DNA of 64,000 nt. It comes from Pomacea canaliculata. Lineage: Eukaryota; Mollusca; Gastropoda; Architaenioglossa; Ampullariidae. Below, one piece after another: positions 35,800 through 48,340 of this stretch (its first letter is position 1; every line of letters begins with the position of its first letter). The notes beneath the pieces are model-generated. The model did not search any database, was not told the origin of the DNA, and saw only the letters and a list, made by a program, of their open reading frames with translations. The stretch lies in assembly GCF_003073045.1 (NCBI RefSeq), contig NC_037591.1, positions 43,897,903-43,961,902 of the forward strand, in the 5' to 3' direction. The translations under genes and the position numbers were made by a program.

Positions 35800-36300
35800 C
35801 ATGTCAGTGTCACACTATAATTATGTCAATATTTAATAGAGTGGTTTGTCATGTTCATGTCAATGTCACATTGTAATTATGGCACTATTCAATAGAGTGG
35901 TTTATCATGTCCGTGTCAGTGTCACACTGTAATTATGTCACTATTTAATAGAGAGGTTTGTCTTGTTCATGTCAGTGTCACACTGTAATCATGTCACTAT
36001 TTAATAGAGAGGTTTGTCTTGTTCATGTCAGTGTCACACTGTAATCATGTCACTATTTAGTAGAGGTTTATCATGTCCATGTCAGTGTCACACTATAATT
36101 ATGTCAATATTTAATAGAGTGGTTTGTCATGTTCATGTCAGTGTCACACTGTAATTATGTCACTATTCAATAGAGTGGTTTATCATGTCCGTGTCAGTGT
36201 CACACTGTAATTATGTCACTATTTAATAGAGTGGTTTGTCATGTCCGTGTCAGTGTCACACTGCCTGTGACATGTCACTATTTAACAGAGAGGTTTTACT
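35800..36300. repeat. Minisatellite with TTTAATAGAGTGGTTTGTCATGTTCATGTCAGTGTCACACTGTAATTATGTCAC units
   Basis: Eight copies of a roughly 60-bp unit. Two alternating sub-variants (GTGGTTTGTCATG and GAGGTTTGTCTTG) show that blocks of units have been copied together. Confidence 0.9.
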
Positions 36301-37233
36301 GTAGTTTGGAATTATGTTTGTTCATATTTGGAAAGAAAGGATGCCTGGGCTCGTGGATAGATGACACAACCTGGTGTTTATCAAGTGGCTGCTGCTGTTG
36401 CTGGTGGTGTAGCGGCTGCTGCTGTTGCTAAGCTTGTACAGCTGCCTTCTCTGAGGGTCCAGTTGTGACGTCAGGACGACCGACTCATAGCCAAACGGTT
36501 AAAGAGAAGTTTACAGTCGACACTGAATGTTGTTTTTCGCCAGGAAGAGTTTTGTTGTATCACGTGTAAACGTGCTTTAGTCAGGAAAGCGTTCGTAAAA
36601 AAAACTCGCTTCTATAGTCATGGCGAAATGCAAAAACATGAAAATGATACAAATAAAAAATTCAACTTTTGTGAGAGCAATTTGTTTAATTATGATAATT
36701 GATTACTTGTCAGTGAAAAAGTTAGCTGCATCATACGCGATAGGAGCGCCAACATCGACTTCATGACGTCATGTGACTATGGCAAGGTGAGACGTCAAGG
36801 CTACAGCCAATGGCGAGCTGGGGAGTATGTTCATTAGCAGTGTCATCCATTTCCTAACACGAAGTGGCGTTACATGTACAAAGTAAGTTCATACTCTTGT
36901 GGTTTTTGTTGTTACATTGACCTGTTGAAACCTGTGGTGGCGTGACGTGCCAACTGTAGTTGACAAGTTAGCTGCTCGTTGCTGCTCTTGTGTCAGCAAC
37001 AAAGAGGAGACAACGTGACAGTGACGTGAAATGTTCAGTCGTCACCATTGGACAGTTGTTTTCAGTTTACAGCACAATGCATGTGTTGCTGTCAATGTGA
37101 ATGTGTGTCTGACACTCTCAGTAGATGTTTAATCAAAGTAGCTTGGACGGAGAGTGAACAGGAGTGAGAGTGTTCACACTGAGGATGCTAGGGCGCTCTC
37201 GTAAACCTTGCAGCTTCCTCTTCCCTTAGTATA

Positions 37234-37731
37234 ATGGTCATGTCGACGCTGTGTAGTAATGGTCCAATTGCAGCAGATATTCTCCTTATATTTATCTCTA
37301 GAGTTTACTATGTCAGTGTCTATCATGTAAGTCTAATGTGCCAGGAGCATTGCTATTTATGTCATTTGTACACATCATCATTATATTCTTTCTTCACAAA
37401 TATATTTCCTTTTTCACAACATAATCATCATACTGCATGTGCGGTAAAGATATTTTATGTATGACAGAGGAAGTGCCGCTGTAGTGTCTGCTTGGACCAT
37501 TTCCCTGTGTGGCATTGATGACTGTAGACAGGGCTGCTGTGTATGGATGACACTTGCCCTGCCCAGTGTACCACTCACTACACAATTTGTTTACCTGCTT
37601 CAGAAGCCTGTAACTTAAGGCTTCATCTGTTTCTCTCTCCTAATCAAAGTGATGAAATAGGCAACTCAGTGACATTGAAAACAGGTCGGTTGTTACTAGA
37701 ATATTGTCCGTGCTGTGGTCTCTCCTTTTGA
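37234..37731 (+). CDS. Weak candidate gene fragment, plus strand
   Basis: An open frame from ATG 37234 reaches a GTAAGT donor at 37327 in phase 0 after M-V-M-S-T-L-C-S-N-G. A later frame ending at 37731 gives A-C-N-L-R-L-H-L-F-L-S-P-N-Q-S and G-R-L-L-L-E-Y-C-P-C-C-G before TGA, preceded by an acceptor-like CTGCTTCAG at about 37605. The two parts do not join cleanly through the intervening R-K-C-R-C-S-V-C-L segment, which meets a stop. It may be a decayed gene or chance frames. Family unknown. Confidence 0.2.
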
Positions 37732-37949
37732 GACAAGACTGTAGCCCTGTATACACCTGTGTGTAGGTGCACCATTGTGTGTTTATACATGTTTATACAT
37801 TGTGTGTTTATACATGCTTCCAACATATATTTGCATGCGAATCTTAAGTCTTTAAAAACTCTGCAACTGGACCATGGTCTTAGTGAATGTGCATGGCAAT
37901 AGTGATTGTTAAAATGTAGTTTGGTTTCCATCAGCATTCTGAGGCAAGA

Positions 37950-38985
37950 GTGCATACACCACTGTATTGTGTACATGTATACACCACTGTATTGTGTACA
38001 TGTATACACCACTGTATTGTGTTACATTAAACAGACCACTGTCTTGTGTACATGTATACACCACTTGTACACTGTTACACCATGTATTGAGTACATGTAT
38101 ACACCACTGTATTGTGTACATGTATACACCACTGTATTGTGTACATGTATACACCACTGTATTGTGTACATGTATACACCATTGTATTGTGTACATGTAT
38201 ACACCACTGTATTGTGTAGATGTATACACCACTGTATTGTGTAGATGTATACACCACTGTATTGTGTAGATGTATACACCACTGTATTGTGTACATGTAT
38301 GCACCACTGTAGTGTACATGTATACACCACGGTATTGTGTACATGTATAACACATATTGTTCTGCACATTGTATTGTGTACATGTATACACCCATGTATT
38401 GTGTAGATGTATACACCACTGTATTGTGTAGATGTATACACACTGTATGTGGTACATGTATACCACCACTGTATTGTGTACATGTATACACCACTGTATT
38501 TGTACATGTACACCATCTGTATTGTGTAAATGTATACACTGTATACACATGTATTGTGTTACATGTATACACCACTGTATTGTGTAGATGTATACACCAC
38601 TGTATTGTGTAGATGTATACACCACTGTATTGTGTACATGTATACACCACTGTATTGTGTACATGTATACACCACTGTATTGTGTACATGTATACACCAT
38701 TGTATTGTGTACATGTATACACCATTGTATTGTGTACATGTATACACCACTGTATTGTGTCTGCACCATTGTATTGTGTACATGTATACACCATTGTATT
38801 GTGTAGATGTATACACCACTGTATTGTGTACATGTATACACCACTGTATTGTGTCTGCACCATTGTATTGTGTACATGTATACACCACTGTATTGTGTAC
38901 ATGTATACACCACTGTATTGTGTCTGTACCATTGTGTTGTGTACATGTATACACCATTGTATTGTGTCTGCACCATTGTACTTTT
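37950..38985. repeat. 25-bp minisatellite GTACATGTATACACCACTGTATTGT
   Basis: About 40 copies with interspersed GTAGATG and GTCTGCACC variants. Both strands read open in several frames (V-Y-T-C-T-Q-Y), which explains reading frames of up to 355 residues that are not genes. Confidence 0.97.
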
Positions 38986-38999
38986 TATTTCATGTCAGG

Positions 39000-40090
39000 T
39001 CACATCAACAGCTGCCACAGTGCAGCCTACACTTACATATTGACTTCGTCTGTGACAGGAGACAAATCTTTTTCTTTCAGAGACCAAGAATGTCCTGATC
39101 TTGACAAACTCACGCCATGTGCTCATGTCAATTGGAAAAAAGTTGTTTAACAGATGCTGGCCGTGGTTAATTTCGATGCTGGAGATGGGTTCTGTAGTCG
39201 AGGATCAGAAACACAGACTTGAATGAAAGACAGTGTTGCAGGAAGGTGAGCTGATCCAATAGCAGCATACAGATGAATGATGGCAGGAGCGGAGACAACT
39301 CTCGCCTTTCTTAAGCTTTAATTAAAAGAAACCATTTTTTTCCATGTGAACTATGAACTGCATGGAATTTTTGAACTGGTGAAGCAGCAGTGATGATCTT
39401 GATCTCCTGTGAGTGAAGTGAATGTATGTAGTGTGGTATGCTACAATGTTTGCTACTTCACAGTTTGGCATCAGCTTCACATGCCGGATGACTTGCAAGT
39501 AATGTTTGTAAAGAGTTACTACAGAGGCTCGCTTTTTGTCTTCATGGGGAGTGGATTGATCTTTTGACTTCGTCTGTAATATTTACTCCAGAAGTTCTGA
39601 GTAGATGTTTACATCCACTTGTATACTCAAGGAATCCTAGTGACTGAAGGAAGCACAGTGTGACAGTCGCTCAGCTGACATGATTGTACTGACTGCAGTG
39701 TGCGTCTGGTGTGCAGTGTTATGAGGCCACAGAAGTAAAATGTTTTGTTAAGAACACTTAGTGCTTGGACGACCATGTGCTACACGACCTCCGTCGTCAG
39801 GGAGACAAGAGCCGTCATCGCGGTGATCAAAGTTTCCGCCATTTGGAGACAAAGCACCATGGCGACCGTCAGTTTGAATAGAGATGACGTCAGCTGTGTA
39901 CAGGAACATGTTGACAAACACTGTGTGTGTGTGTGTGTGACATTGCAGGACTTTGTCAGGTGAAAGTCTAAGTGACCCCCGGATGTTGAAAACTTGGCAG
40001 TGTGACTAGACGTCACAAGTGTCGTCACACGTGACGCAACCTCCACCGGCCATGTTGTATTTGTCGGCGATGACGCAACTGACGCATTGA
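39000..40090. other. No gene supported
   Basis: A TTTCTTTCAG acceptor at about 39070-39080 is followed by about 140 bp open in one plus-strand frame, ending at a TGA near 39223, which might be a terminal exon. No partner exon was found and no domain is recognised. Confidence 0.3.
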
Positions 40091-40092
40091 AC

Positions 40093-40094
<2 letters not shown>

Positions 40095-40123
<29 letters not shown>

Positions 40124-40133
40124 CGACGACGAC

Positions 40134-40183
<50 letters not shown>

Positions 40184-40190
40184 CAACACA
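40095..40190. repeat. (CAA)n trinucleotide repeat
   Basis: About 30 CAA/ACAACG triplets, interrupted once by GACGACGAC. Confidence 0.95.
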
Positions 40191-40539
40191 CACAGAAGGC
40201 CAGTATTATCGTGTGTCTCTACTGAAACATTCATTCATCCACTGATGTAGTTTCACGTTCAGCCAGAAAACTAAAAATGTTGTCAGCAGTCTGACTGTGT
40301 GGCACTGCTACGTCACAAGCCTACTTACTTATGACCTACTGACGTCACAAACATATCACAGAGACAGAGATTATGAATGCTTGATGTGGGACTGTTTCTT
40401 CCTGTCATTTTTGTTATCGTCTGAAAGCTCCTTTACGATGGCGACAACATCAAATATCCTCGCTCTAGATGACAGCGACGAGAGATCTCTACACTGTAGG
40501 GGTCAAGGACGAGTGCACGGGTGACGGTGACTGCTGCTG

Positions 40540-40745
40540 AGCCGTAAGTTTACTGACAGCAACGTCTACAGCCCTATAGACAGGCATCAGAGCCGTGAGT
40601 TTACTGACAGCAACGTCTACAGCCCTATAGACAGGCATCAGAGCCGTGAGTTTATTGACAGCAACGTCTACAGCCCTATAGACAGGCATCAGAGCCGTGA
40701 GTTTATTGACAGCAACGTATACAGCCCTATAGACAGGCCTGACAC
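40540..40745. repeat. 51-bp minisatellite, four copies
   Basis: The unit GAGCCGTGAGTTTACTGACA, continued by GCAACGTCTACAGCCCTATAGACAGGCATCA, is repeated four times with few differences. The 51-bp length keeps a frame open on the minus strand. Confidence 0.9.
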
Positions 40746-41110
40746 AAATTACAGCCGTGACTTTATTAACATCAACGTGTTCACTCCTGTACATAGGTGT
40801 CACGTCTACATTACAGCAGCCGATTATTAGCATGAAGCGTTTTGACATGTACATGGACACCACGTGACCTAGAGGTTAGTATAGTGACATAGATGTAGTG
40901 AGTAGCGCAGTAGTGACGTAGTTGTAGAGACCAGTGACGTCAGGAGTCTACACATGTAGACAGAGACAGCACTGACTTGCCGATGACACTACACGTGGTG
41001 CACGCACGATTTGTCCTGTCAGCAGAGGCGTCCGCGAGGCAGTACAGTCGTGACGTCCCTCACGTGACACCGCCACGTGCCTGAGGTCTGACGTCAGGAT
41101 AAGACTGTGG

Positions 41111-41207
41111 TTACTGTGGGTAGCTGCCCTTGTCAGTACAGGGAAAGAGTTTCCCAATGAGTCCGCTCTGCATATACGCATGTTGATCACGGGCACACTC
41201 TGTTTGA

Positions 41208-41243
<36 letters not shown>

Positions 41244-42944
41244 GATGTACACTTTATAAAGCAGTCAATCTCACAAGAGAGATGCTAGTGGAACATTCTG
41301 GATTACAACTACTCTGACGTTTGGTATCGTCTGACCTGCAGCTGATGCACTAAGCTATAATCAAGGAGTTCTTAAGCTCTTCATTTCCTGTTTTCTGTTT
41401 CTGGTGCAGCTGACTGGTGCAGCTGACTGGTGCTGCAACATCGTCCAGCAGTTTCGCTTTGCCTGCTGAACACGTGTGTGGAGGAAACTTCCCGAGCAAA
41501 CATTTCCGGTACAGATTCTATCCTCAAGGCCCAACTCTGACCTTTTGGACTGAACAGTCGGGGTCATTGAGGCTTGTACTAAACTAATGGAGGACATCAG
41601 CTTTGAGAAAAGGACAGACAAATCTTTGTAGGCATAGCATGTAGTGAGTGAGCAGAAATCAGTCGAAGCATGGAGAGTAAGCTGACCGCATGTATTATCG
41701 TGTATTATTGCTTCATTATCAACTATTCCAGCTTCCAGACTTTTCTGTAAAGATATACTAATGATATACATATTACTGGTGATCATACTAATGATATACA
41801 TATTACTGAAGTAATCATACTAATTATATACATATTACTGGTAATCATACTAATGATATACACATTACTGAAGTAATCATACTAATTATATACATATTAC
41901 TGGTAATCATACTAATGATATACACATTATTGGTGATCATACTAATGATATACATATTTACTGGTGATCATACTAATTATATACATATTACTGTGTTGAT
42001 GACTAATTATATACATATTACTGGTAATCATACTAATGATATTACACATTACTGGAAGTAATCATACTAATTTATATACATATTACTGGTAATCATACTA
42101 TTCGCATGATATACACATATTGAGTGATCATACTAATGATATACATATTACTGGTGATCATACTAATTATATACATATTACTGGTAATCATACTCATGAT
42201 ATACACATTACTGAAGTAATCATACTAATTATATACATATTACTGGTAATCATACTAATGATATACACATTACTGAAGTAATCATACTAATTATATACAT
42301 ATTACTGGTAATCATACTAATGATATACACATTATTGGTGATCATACTAATGATATACATATTACTGGTGATCATACTAATTATATACATATTACTGGTG
42401 ATCATACTAATGATATACATATTACTGAAGTGATCATACTAATGATACACATATTACTGAAGTGATCATACTAATGATACACATATTACTGGTGATCATA
42501 CTAATGATATACCTAGTACTGGTGATCATACTAATAATATACATATTACTGAAGTAATCATACTAATGATATACATATTACAGAAGTGAGACAGACTGTG
42601 AGACAACAGTTACACGTGACACGTGAGGCAGACGACAGGTGGAAGGCGGGTACATGTACTCACCACAGCCCATGTTAGTGGCCTCCTCTATGGGCGATGT
42701 GTAGCCCTTGATGGTAGTCCCCCTTTCATCCACGCAGTAGCATCTGGAATAGAGGAGGATGAGAGAAATAGAGAAACACACTGCTGTCTCTCTCTCTCTG
42801 TTAGTCTGCTTGTTGTCTGTTTGTTTATATGTACATATTCATGGTTGGCTGCCTGCACGAGTGTAATCACGTGTTGAGACATGAAACTTGAAGTAGTGCA
42901 GGTGTCTTTCATTAATTTTATTTGCAAGATGGATAGAGCTCACC

Positions 42945-43011
<67 letters not shown>

Positions 43012-45166
43012 CACACACACAGACAGACAGACAGGGGAATATTAAAGGCTTCATAAACAGGAATAAGGGGAGGTGACTCACACAGATCCTCTACACTGTC
43101 GAGGAGAATAAGTTCCGTCCCCCTGGCACTGGGGTACGAATCCACCCGGCAGGCCGTCCTGTGCCAGTTTCCGTGCGAAGTCCGAGCAGCTGAGGGAGGG
43201 CGCTGACAAATGACAAATCTTTATTTACCAGGGTAACAGGATGAGCAAAGTTATTTTAGTTGACATCCAGCCCTCCATCTAAGGAAGGAAAACTGAAACA
43301 CGACAACTATAAACAAAAACATGAAAGACAGGAATGAGTGAGTGTACAGAGATTAGTTGTTGTCGACTTTGACCGGGATGTTTGACCAGTGAACAAGTCA
43401 CACGTCGTTCACGTACACGGTCTTACTCTTAATCACGGTGTCCGAGGTCACATGCTTTACACTCTTTCTGTGAACTGGTACAGACCGGAGTTTTCCTGAA
43501 AGCAGGGGCGGGGTTGGATTGAAGGGGGAGGGACAAACAAAGTCATGTCTCATATTTATTCCCTCTCTTGGTGCGTCTCTCGGTGTGTCACGTTCCCTTC
43601 CATGGTGTGTCACGTTTATTTCCATAGTGTGTCATGTTCACTCTCTTGGTGTGTCATGTTCTCTCTCTCTTGGTGTGTCACGTTCCCATCCATGGTGTGT
43701 CACGTTTATTTCCATGGTGTGTCACGTTCACTCACTGGCTGGCTGTCAGCTGCTGGTTCCTTTGTGAATGTGGACTGAGCAGTGTCACAAGGTCTACTCC
43801 AGTGTCCGGAACAAAACTATTTCGCCGAGCTCCGATGACAAGGACTCATTTCGATAAAAGTGAGTGAACTCGCCTGCAGATAGAGTCAGCTAGATGTTGA
43901 TCACAACAACATTCAATGTTTGGTGCAGACGTGAGACTGCCTCCTGGTGTCTGTAAGTGGACTGACAACGGACACAACAAAGCTCAACACACATCAAGTG
44001 AGAAATGACAACACAAGTAAACAACAACAGGAAGTTAACCCTGTCTTGTCAATGAAAGTTCTGCTGCACGTGCTGAATGCTCCCCCCACCCAAAGACAAC
44101 AAAGACGAGCTCCACCCCCTCCCTTCCCCCCATACCTTGGCGCTTGCCAACGGCTGTGACCTCCTGACAGGTCAAGGTCACGTGGTCACATTCGTAGCCA
44201 TCGGGACAGCGGAAGTCGAGTGGTACGTCCTCTATGGTGGTGATGACGACAGCACACCTGTGGCCATTCACTGCACAGGGACATGAGAGGTCAAGGTGAG
44301 CAGTGCTCTGCACGTGCAGCTACGCACGACATGCGGGAGAGGGGCTGAGGAGGGCACAGGTAGCTACAGTTCTGGGGCTACAGTTCCCCCCCCCCCAACA
44401 TCCCCCAGCGAAACTGTGTCACAAACTGTAAGCAGTAATGTCACAAGGTCCTGATGCTACCATTGTTCTCTCAGCATCGCTAATACTGGCACTCATGGGG
44501 AACACGATGAACGAACAAACGTCTGTACTAGTGAGTGACAGAGACAGGTCTAGTGAGTGACAGAGACAGGTCTATATGGTGAGTGACAGAGACAGGTCTA
44601 GTGAGTGACAGAGACAGGTCTATATGGTGAGTGATAGAGACAGGTCTAGTGAGTGACAGAGACAGGTCTATATGGTGAGTGACAGAGACAGGTCTAGTGA
44701 GTGACAGAGACAGGTCTATATGGTGAGTGACAGAGACAGGTCTATATGGTGAGTGATAGAGACAGGTCTATATGGTGAGTGACAGAGACAGGTCTATATG
44801 GTGAGTGACAGAGACAGGTCTATATGGTGAGTGACAGAGACAGGTCTATATGGTGAGTGATAGAGACAGGTCTAGTGAGTGACAGAGACAGGTCTAGTGA
44901 GTGCTGGCACTGAAGCGTGTCTACTGTGGGCTGACGAAAGATTCGTGTGAAATCGGTTTTGTGTGTCACACTGTCACGGGTCACTCACCTAGCGTGTGGT
45001 CGCACCTGTCGCAGCAGCCGCAGAAGCCGGTGTTTTTGATGATCCTCCCGCGAAGACAAGTTTCCTCCGTCACGAGCTCGCACTGGACATGCGCACACAC
45101 GTCCGGTCCGCACACGCTGCCCCCCGCACACCCCAACACAAGGGAGACAAGTAGGAGCCGCAGCAT
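41111..45166 (-). CDS. Gene A: secreted IGFBP-N-like plus thyroglobulin type-1 protein, last domain cut short
   Basis: The exons are 44989..45166, 44136..44270, 43082..43202, 42664..42743 and 41111..41199 (phases 1,1,2,1). A signal peptide (M-L-R-L-L-L-V-S-L-V-L-G) precedes C-G-P-D-V-C-A-H-V-Q-C and F-C-G-C-C-D-R-C, the CGCCxxC core of IGFBP N-terminal domains. Exon 2 completes it with C-P-D-G-Y-E-C. Exons 3-4 form a thyroglobulin type-1 domain: F-V-P-Q-C-Q-G-D-G-T-Y, Q-C-R-G-S-V, then C-Y-C-V-D-E-R and M-G-C. Exon 5 starts a second one (E-C-A-R-D-Q-H-A-Y-M-Q-S-G-L-I-G-K-L-F-P-C) but meets TAA at 41111-41113 after G-S-Y-P-Q. The predicted product is 200 residues against 231 and 235 for genes C and B, and the second domain loses four of six cysteines. 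Confidence 0.75.
41209..41243. repeat. (CAT)n next to gene A exon 5
   Basis: About 11 CAT triplets, 10 bp upstream (minus strand) of the gene A exon 5 acceptor. Confidence 0.95.
41757..42590. repeat. 30-bp minisatellite ACTAATGATATACATATTACTGGTGATCAT
   Basis: About 28 copies with GATATACA/TATATACA and GGTGATCAT/GAAGTAATCAT variants in the last intron of gene A. Confidence 0.95.
42945..43035. repeat. (CAGA)n microsatellite
   Basis: About 20 CAGA units in the intron between gene A exons 3 and 4. Confidence 0.95.
43560..43735. repeat. GGTGTGTCACGTTCCCTTCCAT repeats
   Basis: Seven to eight copies of a roughly 22- to 25-bp unit within gene A intron 2. Confidence 0.85.
44520..44900. repeat. Minisatellite with GTGAGTGACAGAGACAGGTCTATATG units
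   Basis: About 16 copies of 20- or 26-bp units (with or without TATATG) in gene A intron 1. Confidence 0.95.
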
Positions 45167-45486
45167 CGCTGACCCGAGCTGACCTCACCCACAAGTTGGA
45201 TAAAGAAGAAGAAGAGAAAAGAGAGGACAAGTCGCTACAATCTCAGCTTTTGTGAACCCGGAGCGTGGCTACACGAGTGTTGGTCTTGATCCAGCTCCTG
45301 GGTAGTTAAGTACACCCCCCAGCTTGCCAGCATGCACCGCGTGTGGGCAAAACACACCCTGGAAACTTATCTCTGGGGTCACAAACGTTATTTTGCTCCT
45401 CTTATCAAAGCTCGTCTAGGTCTGTTTTCCAGGGCGAGAAAAAGTTTAGAAAAATCTGTGTCTTTGGTAGGGTTACCTTTACTGAT

Positions 45487-45488
45487 AA

Positions 45489-45561
<73 letters not shown>

Positions 45562-45562
45562 G
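45487..45562. repeat. (TGTC)n microsatellite
   Basis: About 19 uninterrupted TGTC units. Confidence 0.97.
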
Positions 45563-46143
45563 CATACTCAGCTCTTCGATCTGTCAGGATACTGTATACA
45601 TGTATGTAACTCTGCCTTCACACCTTGTGTCTGGGTCTCCACATTCTGTAGCTTTGTCTGTAGCCTGGTCTCCACTGTCTATCTCCACCCTTGTAGCTGG
45701 AATGTTTGTCTGTGACCACTTTCCCTTCATCAGCCTAGACATACCAGGGGAGGTAAAATAAAAAAGAAACCAAACAAAATGGAGTGGGGTGGGAGTGGGG
45801 GTGGGGCAGGGAGGAAGGGGGAGACTCCAGCCCCCAAGTCTGCACAGTACAAACACGCGGGGACAATGTGCCGTTACACATCGTTAGAGGGCTTGGTGGT
45901 GTTGTGTCCTTGGTGTAGGAAGCTGTCCTAACAGCCACGTGTACAGCAAACAACAAAGTCCATGTTGTTGTTGTTGTTGTTGAGACAATATCGCTGGTAC
46001 TTGGCCTAGATATCAGTGTGACCTCATTTGCCAGCCGTTGTCCGTGACGTCGACAGTCACTGGAATTTCCAGTCCTTCCATCCCCTGGCCCCTTCCGCCC
46101 AACCACCCACAGAGCAGGTGACCAGAAATGAGGTGTGGGTGTA

Positions 46144-46593
46144 GCAATATGAATCGTTGAGCAATATGAATCGTTGAGCAATATGAATCGTTGAGCAATA
46201 TGAACCGTTGAAGCGAGGCATGCGAAGAGAATGTAGTGAACCTAACAAGAAATAAAATACTACAAAGTTACATTTAACAGTTGATAAACAAACGAAACGT
46301 TTAGGTTCAAATTATTATAGCTTGCAAGTGATGTGGATAGTGGACTATTTTTGTTTGATATCCCTGCGCGAATGGGTGTTTGATCGTCTGCTAAGAGTAA
46401 ATGCACGTCAAATTTAAATAAAAATGACATGAAAAACTAAACACATACAACTCACGCTTTATTATTGGTTTTGATTTATAAAAATACCACGAACATGTCT
46501 GCTAATTCATTCAACAACACTAGAAGATCCATAGTTTCTATGCATGAGCATACCTCGCTTCAACGATTCATATTGCTCAACGATTCATATTGC
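46144..46593. mobile_element. MITE-like element with 46-bp inverted ends built of 17-bp units
   Basis: The left end holds four tandem GCAATATGAATCGTTGA units (46144-46211) followed by AGCGAGGCATGC. The right end (46548-46593) is the inverse, with two units. The innermost 46 bp of the left arm (46178-46223) pair with the right arm at 44 of 46 positions. The 324-bp AT-rich interior has no open frame. This is the structure of a small non-autonomous DNA element. No clear target duplication is visible (flanks TGTA and CACA). Confidence 0.65.
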
Positions 46594-46834
46594 CACATGG
46601 GCACTGTGACAACGACACTGACATCTCGTGTCATACACTGACAGGCTGCCGTGACACTGTCTAACATCTCGTGTAGACACTAACCCTGCTGTCACACTGT
46701 TACTAGGGTTAATGACAGAAAGGTTCCACTACCTAAGGGTTAACAGCAGAATATCTCAGTCGCCATTAGGATGTAACAGCGCCGCTATTGTCGCTAAGGT
46801 TCCCCACAAAACATTACCAGGATAATTGGGGCTA

Positions 46835-47053
46835 ATGACAGCATTACCATTGATGCTAGTGTTAACGAGTGTTACACTTGTGTCTGGAGCTAACTACAGA
46901 GCTATCCTCCTCCCTAGCCACGTGGCCAGAGACACGAGACAGCAAACAGCAGGTTACAGTCTGAGGCCCTGGGGGGAGCTGTCATCATGTTCTGAGCATG
47001 ACGGGAAATGTCACCTAGTGTTGGGGAAAAGAACGAGAAAAGGATGGCTGTAA
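46835..47053 (+). CDS. Candidate secreted peptide precursor, 72 residues
   Basis: ATG 46835 opens a strong signal-peptide-like sequence (M-T-A-L-P-L-M-L-V-L-T-S-V-T-L-V-S-G-A). The remaining roughly 53 residues are polar and contain only two cysteines, in S-S-C-S-E-H-D-G-K-C-H-L-V-L-G-K-R. The G-K-R after the cysteine pair is a classic amidation plus dibasic cleavage signal, so processing could give a disulphide-ringed, C-terminally amidated peptide, as in many molluscan neuropeptide precursors. No known neuropeptide family is recognised. The ORF ends at TAA 47051-47053. It lies alone between gene A and a long minisatellite. It is short enough to be chance. Confidence 0.35.
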   Translation: MTALPLMLVLTSVTLVSGANYRAILLPSHVARDTRQQTAGYSLRPWGELSSCSEHDGKCHLVLGKRTRKGWL

Positions 47054-47244
47054 TACTCCCACGTGATCTTGAAGCTGTCAGTGAGTCTTTGCGTGAGTTC
47101 CCTCACCAGCAACTCAACATCCCCCTCCCTAGTGACAGCACTGCAGCTGAGTGTAGAGAATAAATAGACAACATTCTACAAGTGATGCGCACTGGACAAC
47201 ACACTACACGCGTGTGTGGGCTTCGATCCGCCGGTATTCAGAGG

Positions 47245-48340
47245 GTTGATACACTGATACACTGATACACCGATACATTGATACACTAACACAGTGATAC
47301 ACTAATACACTGATATACTGATACACTAATACAGTGATACATTGATATATTGATACACTGATACACTGATACACTGATACATTGATACACTAATACACTG
47401 ATACACTAATACACTGATATACTGATACACTAATACAGTGATACATTGATATATTGATACACTGATACACAGATGCACTGATACATTGATACACTAATAT
47501 ACTGATACATTGATACACTGATATACTGATACACTAATACAGTGATACATTGATATATTGATACACTGATACACAGATGCACTGATACATTGATACACTA
47601 ATATACTGATACATTGATACACTGATACACTGATACACTAATATACTGATACATTGATACACTGATATACTGATACACTAATACAGTGATACATTGATAT
47701 ATTGATACACTGATACACAGATGCACTGATACATTGATACACTAATATACTGATACATTGATACACTGATATACTGATACACTAATACAGTGATACATTG
47801 ATATATTGATACACTGATACACAGATGCACTGATACATTGATACACTAATATACTGATACATTGATACACTGATATACTGATACACTAAACACGTGATAC
47901 ATTGATATATTGATACACTGATACACAGATGCACTGATACATTGACACACTAATATACTGATACTTGATACACTGATATTACTGATACACTAATACAGTG
48001 ATACATTGATATATTGATACACTGATACACAGATGCACTGATACATTGATACACTAATATACTGATACATTGATACACTGATATACTGATACACTAATAC
48101 AGTGATACATTGATATATTGATACACTGATACACAGATGCACTGATACATTGATACACTAATATACTGATACATTGATATACTGATACACTGATACACTA
48201 ATATACTGATACATTGATACACTGATATACTGATACACTAATACAGTGATACATTGATATATTGATACACTGATACACAGATGCACTGATACATTGATAC
48301 ACTAATATACTGATACATTGATATACTGATACACTGAGCA
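47245..48340. repeat. TGATACACTGATACATTGATA higher-order satellite
   Basis: Basic period about 9-10 bp (TGATACACT), organised into higher-order units of about 110-120 bp. The block containing ATACACAGATGCACTGATAC recurs eight times. It fills 1.1 kb of the space between genes A and B. Confidence 0.95.

Noticed and set aside
36300-36430. C-C-C-C-W-W-C-type frame resembling a Cys-rich peptide
   Set aside because: Caused by a short (GCTGCTGTT)n tract with no signal peptide or splice context.
37909-38976. Frames of up to 355 residues with V-Y-T-C-T-Q-Y repeats
   Set aside because: A 25-bp minisatellite is open in several frames on both strands.
39780-40193. Minus-strand frame ending in A-M-T-A-L-V-S-L-T
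   Set aside because: Half of it is poly-Val/Leu from the CAA repeat; the rest has no recognised domain or splice signal.
40489-40863. Repeat protein with P-V-Y-R-A-V-D-V-A-V units, considered as the missing end of gene A
   Set aside because: The units come from the 51-bp minisatellite and contain none of the thyroglobulin cysteines.
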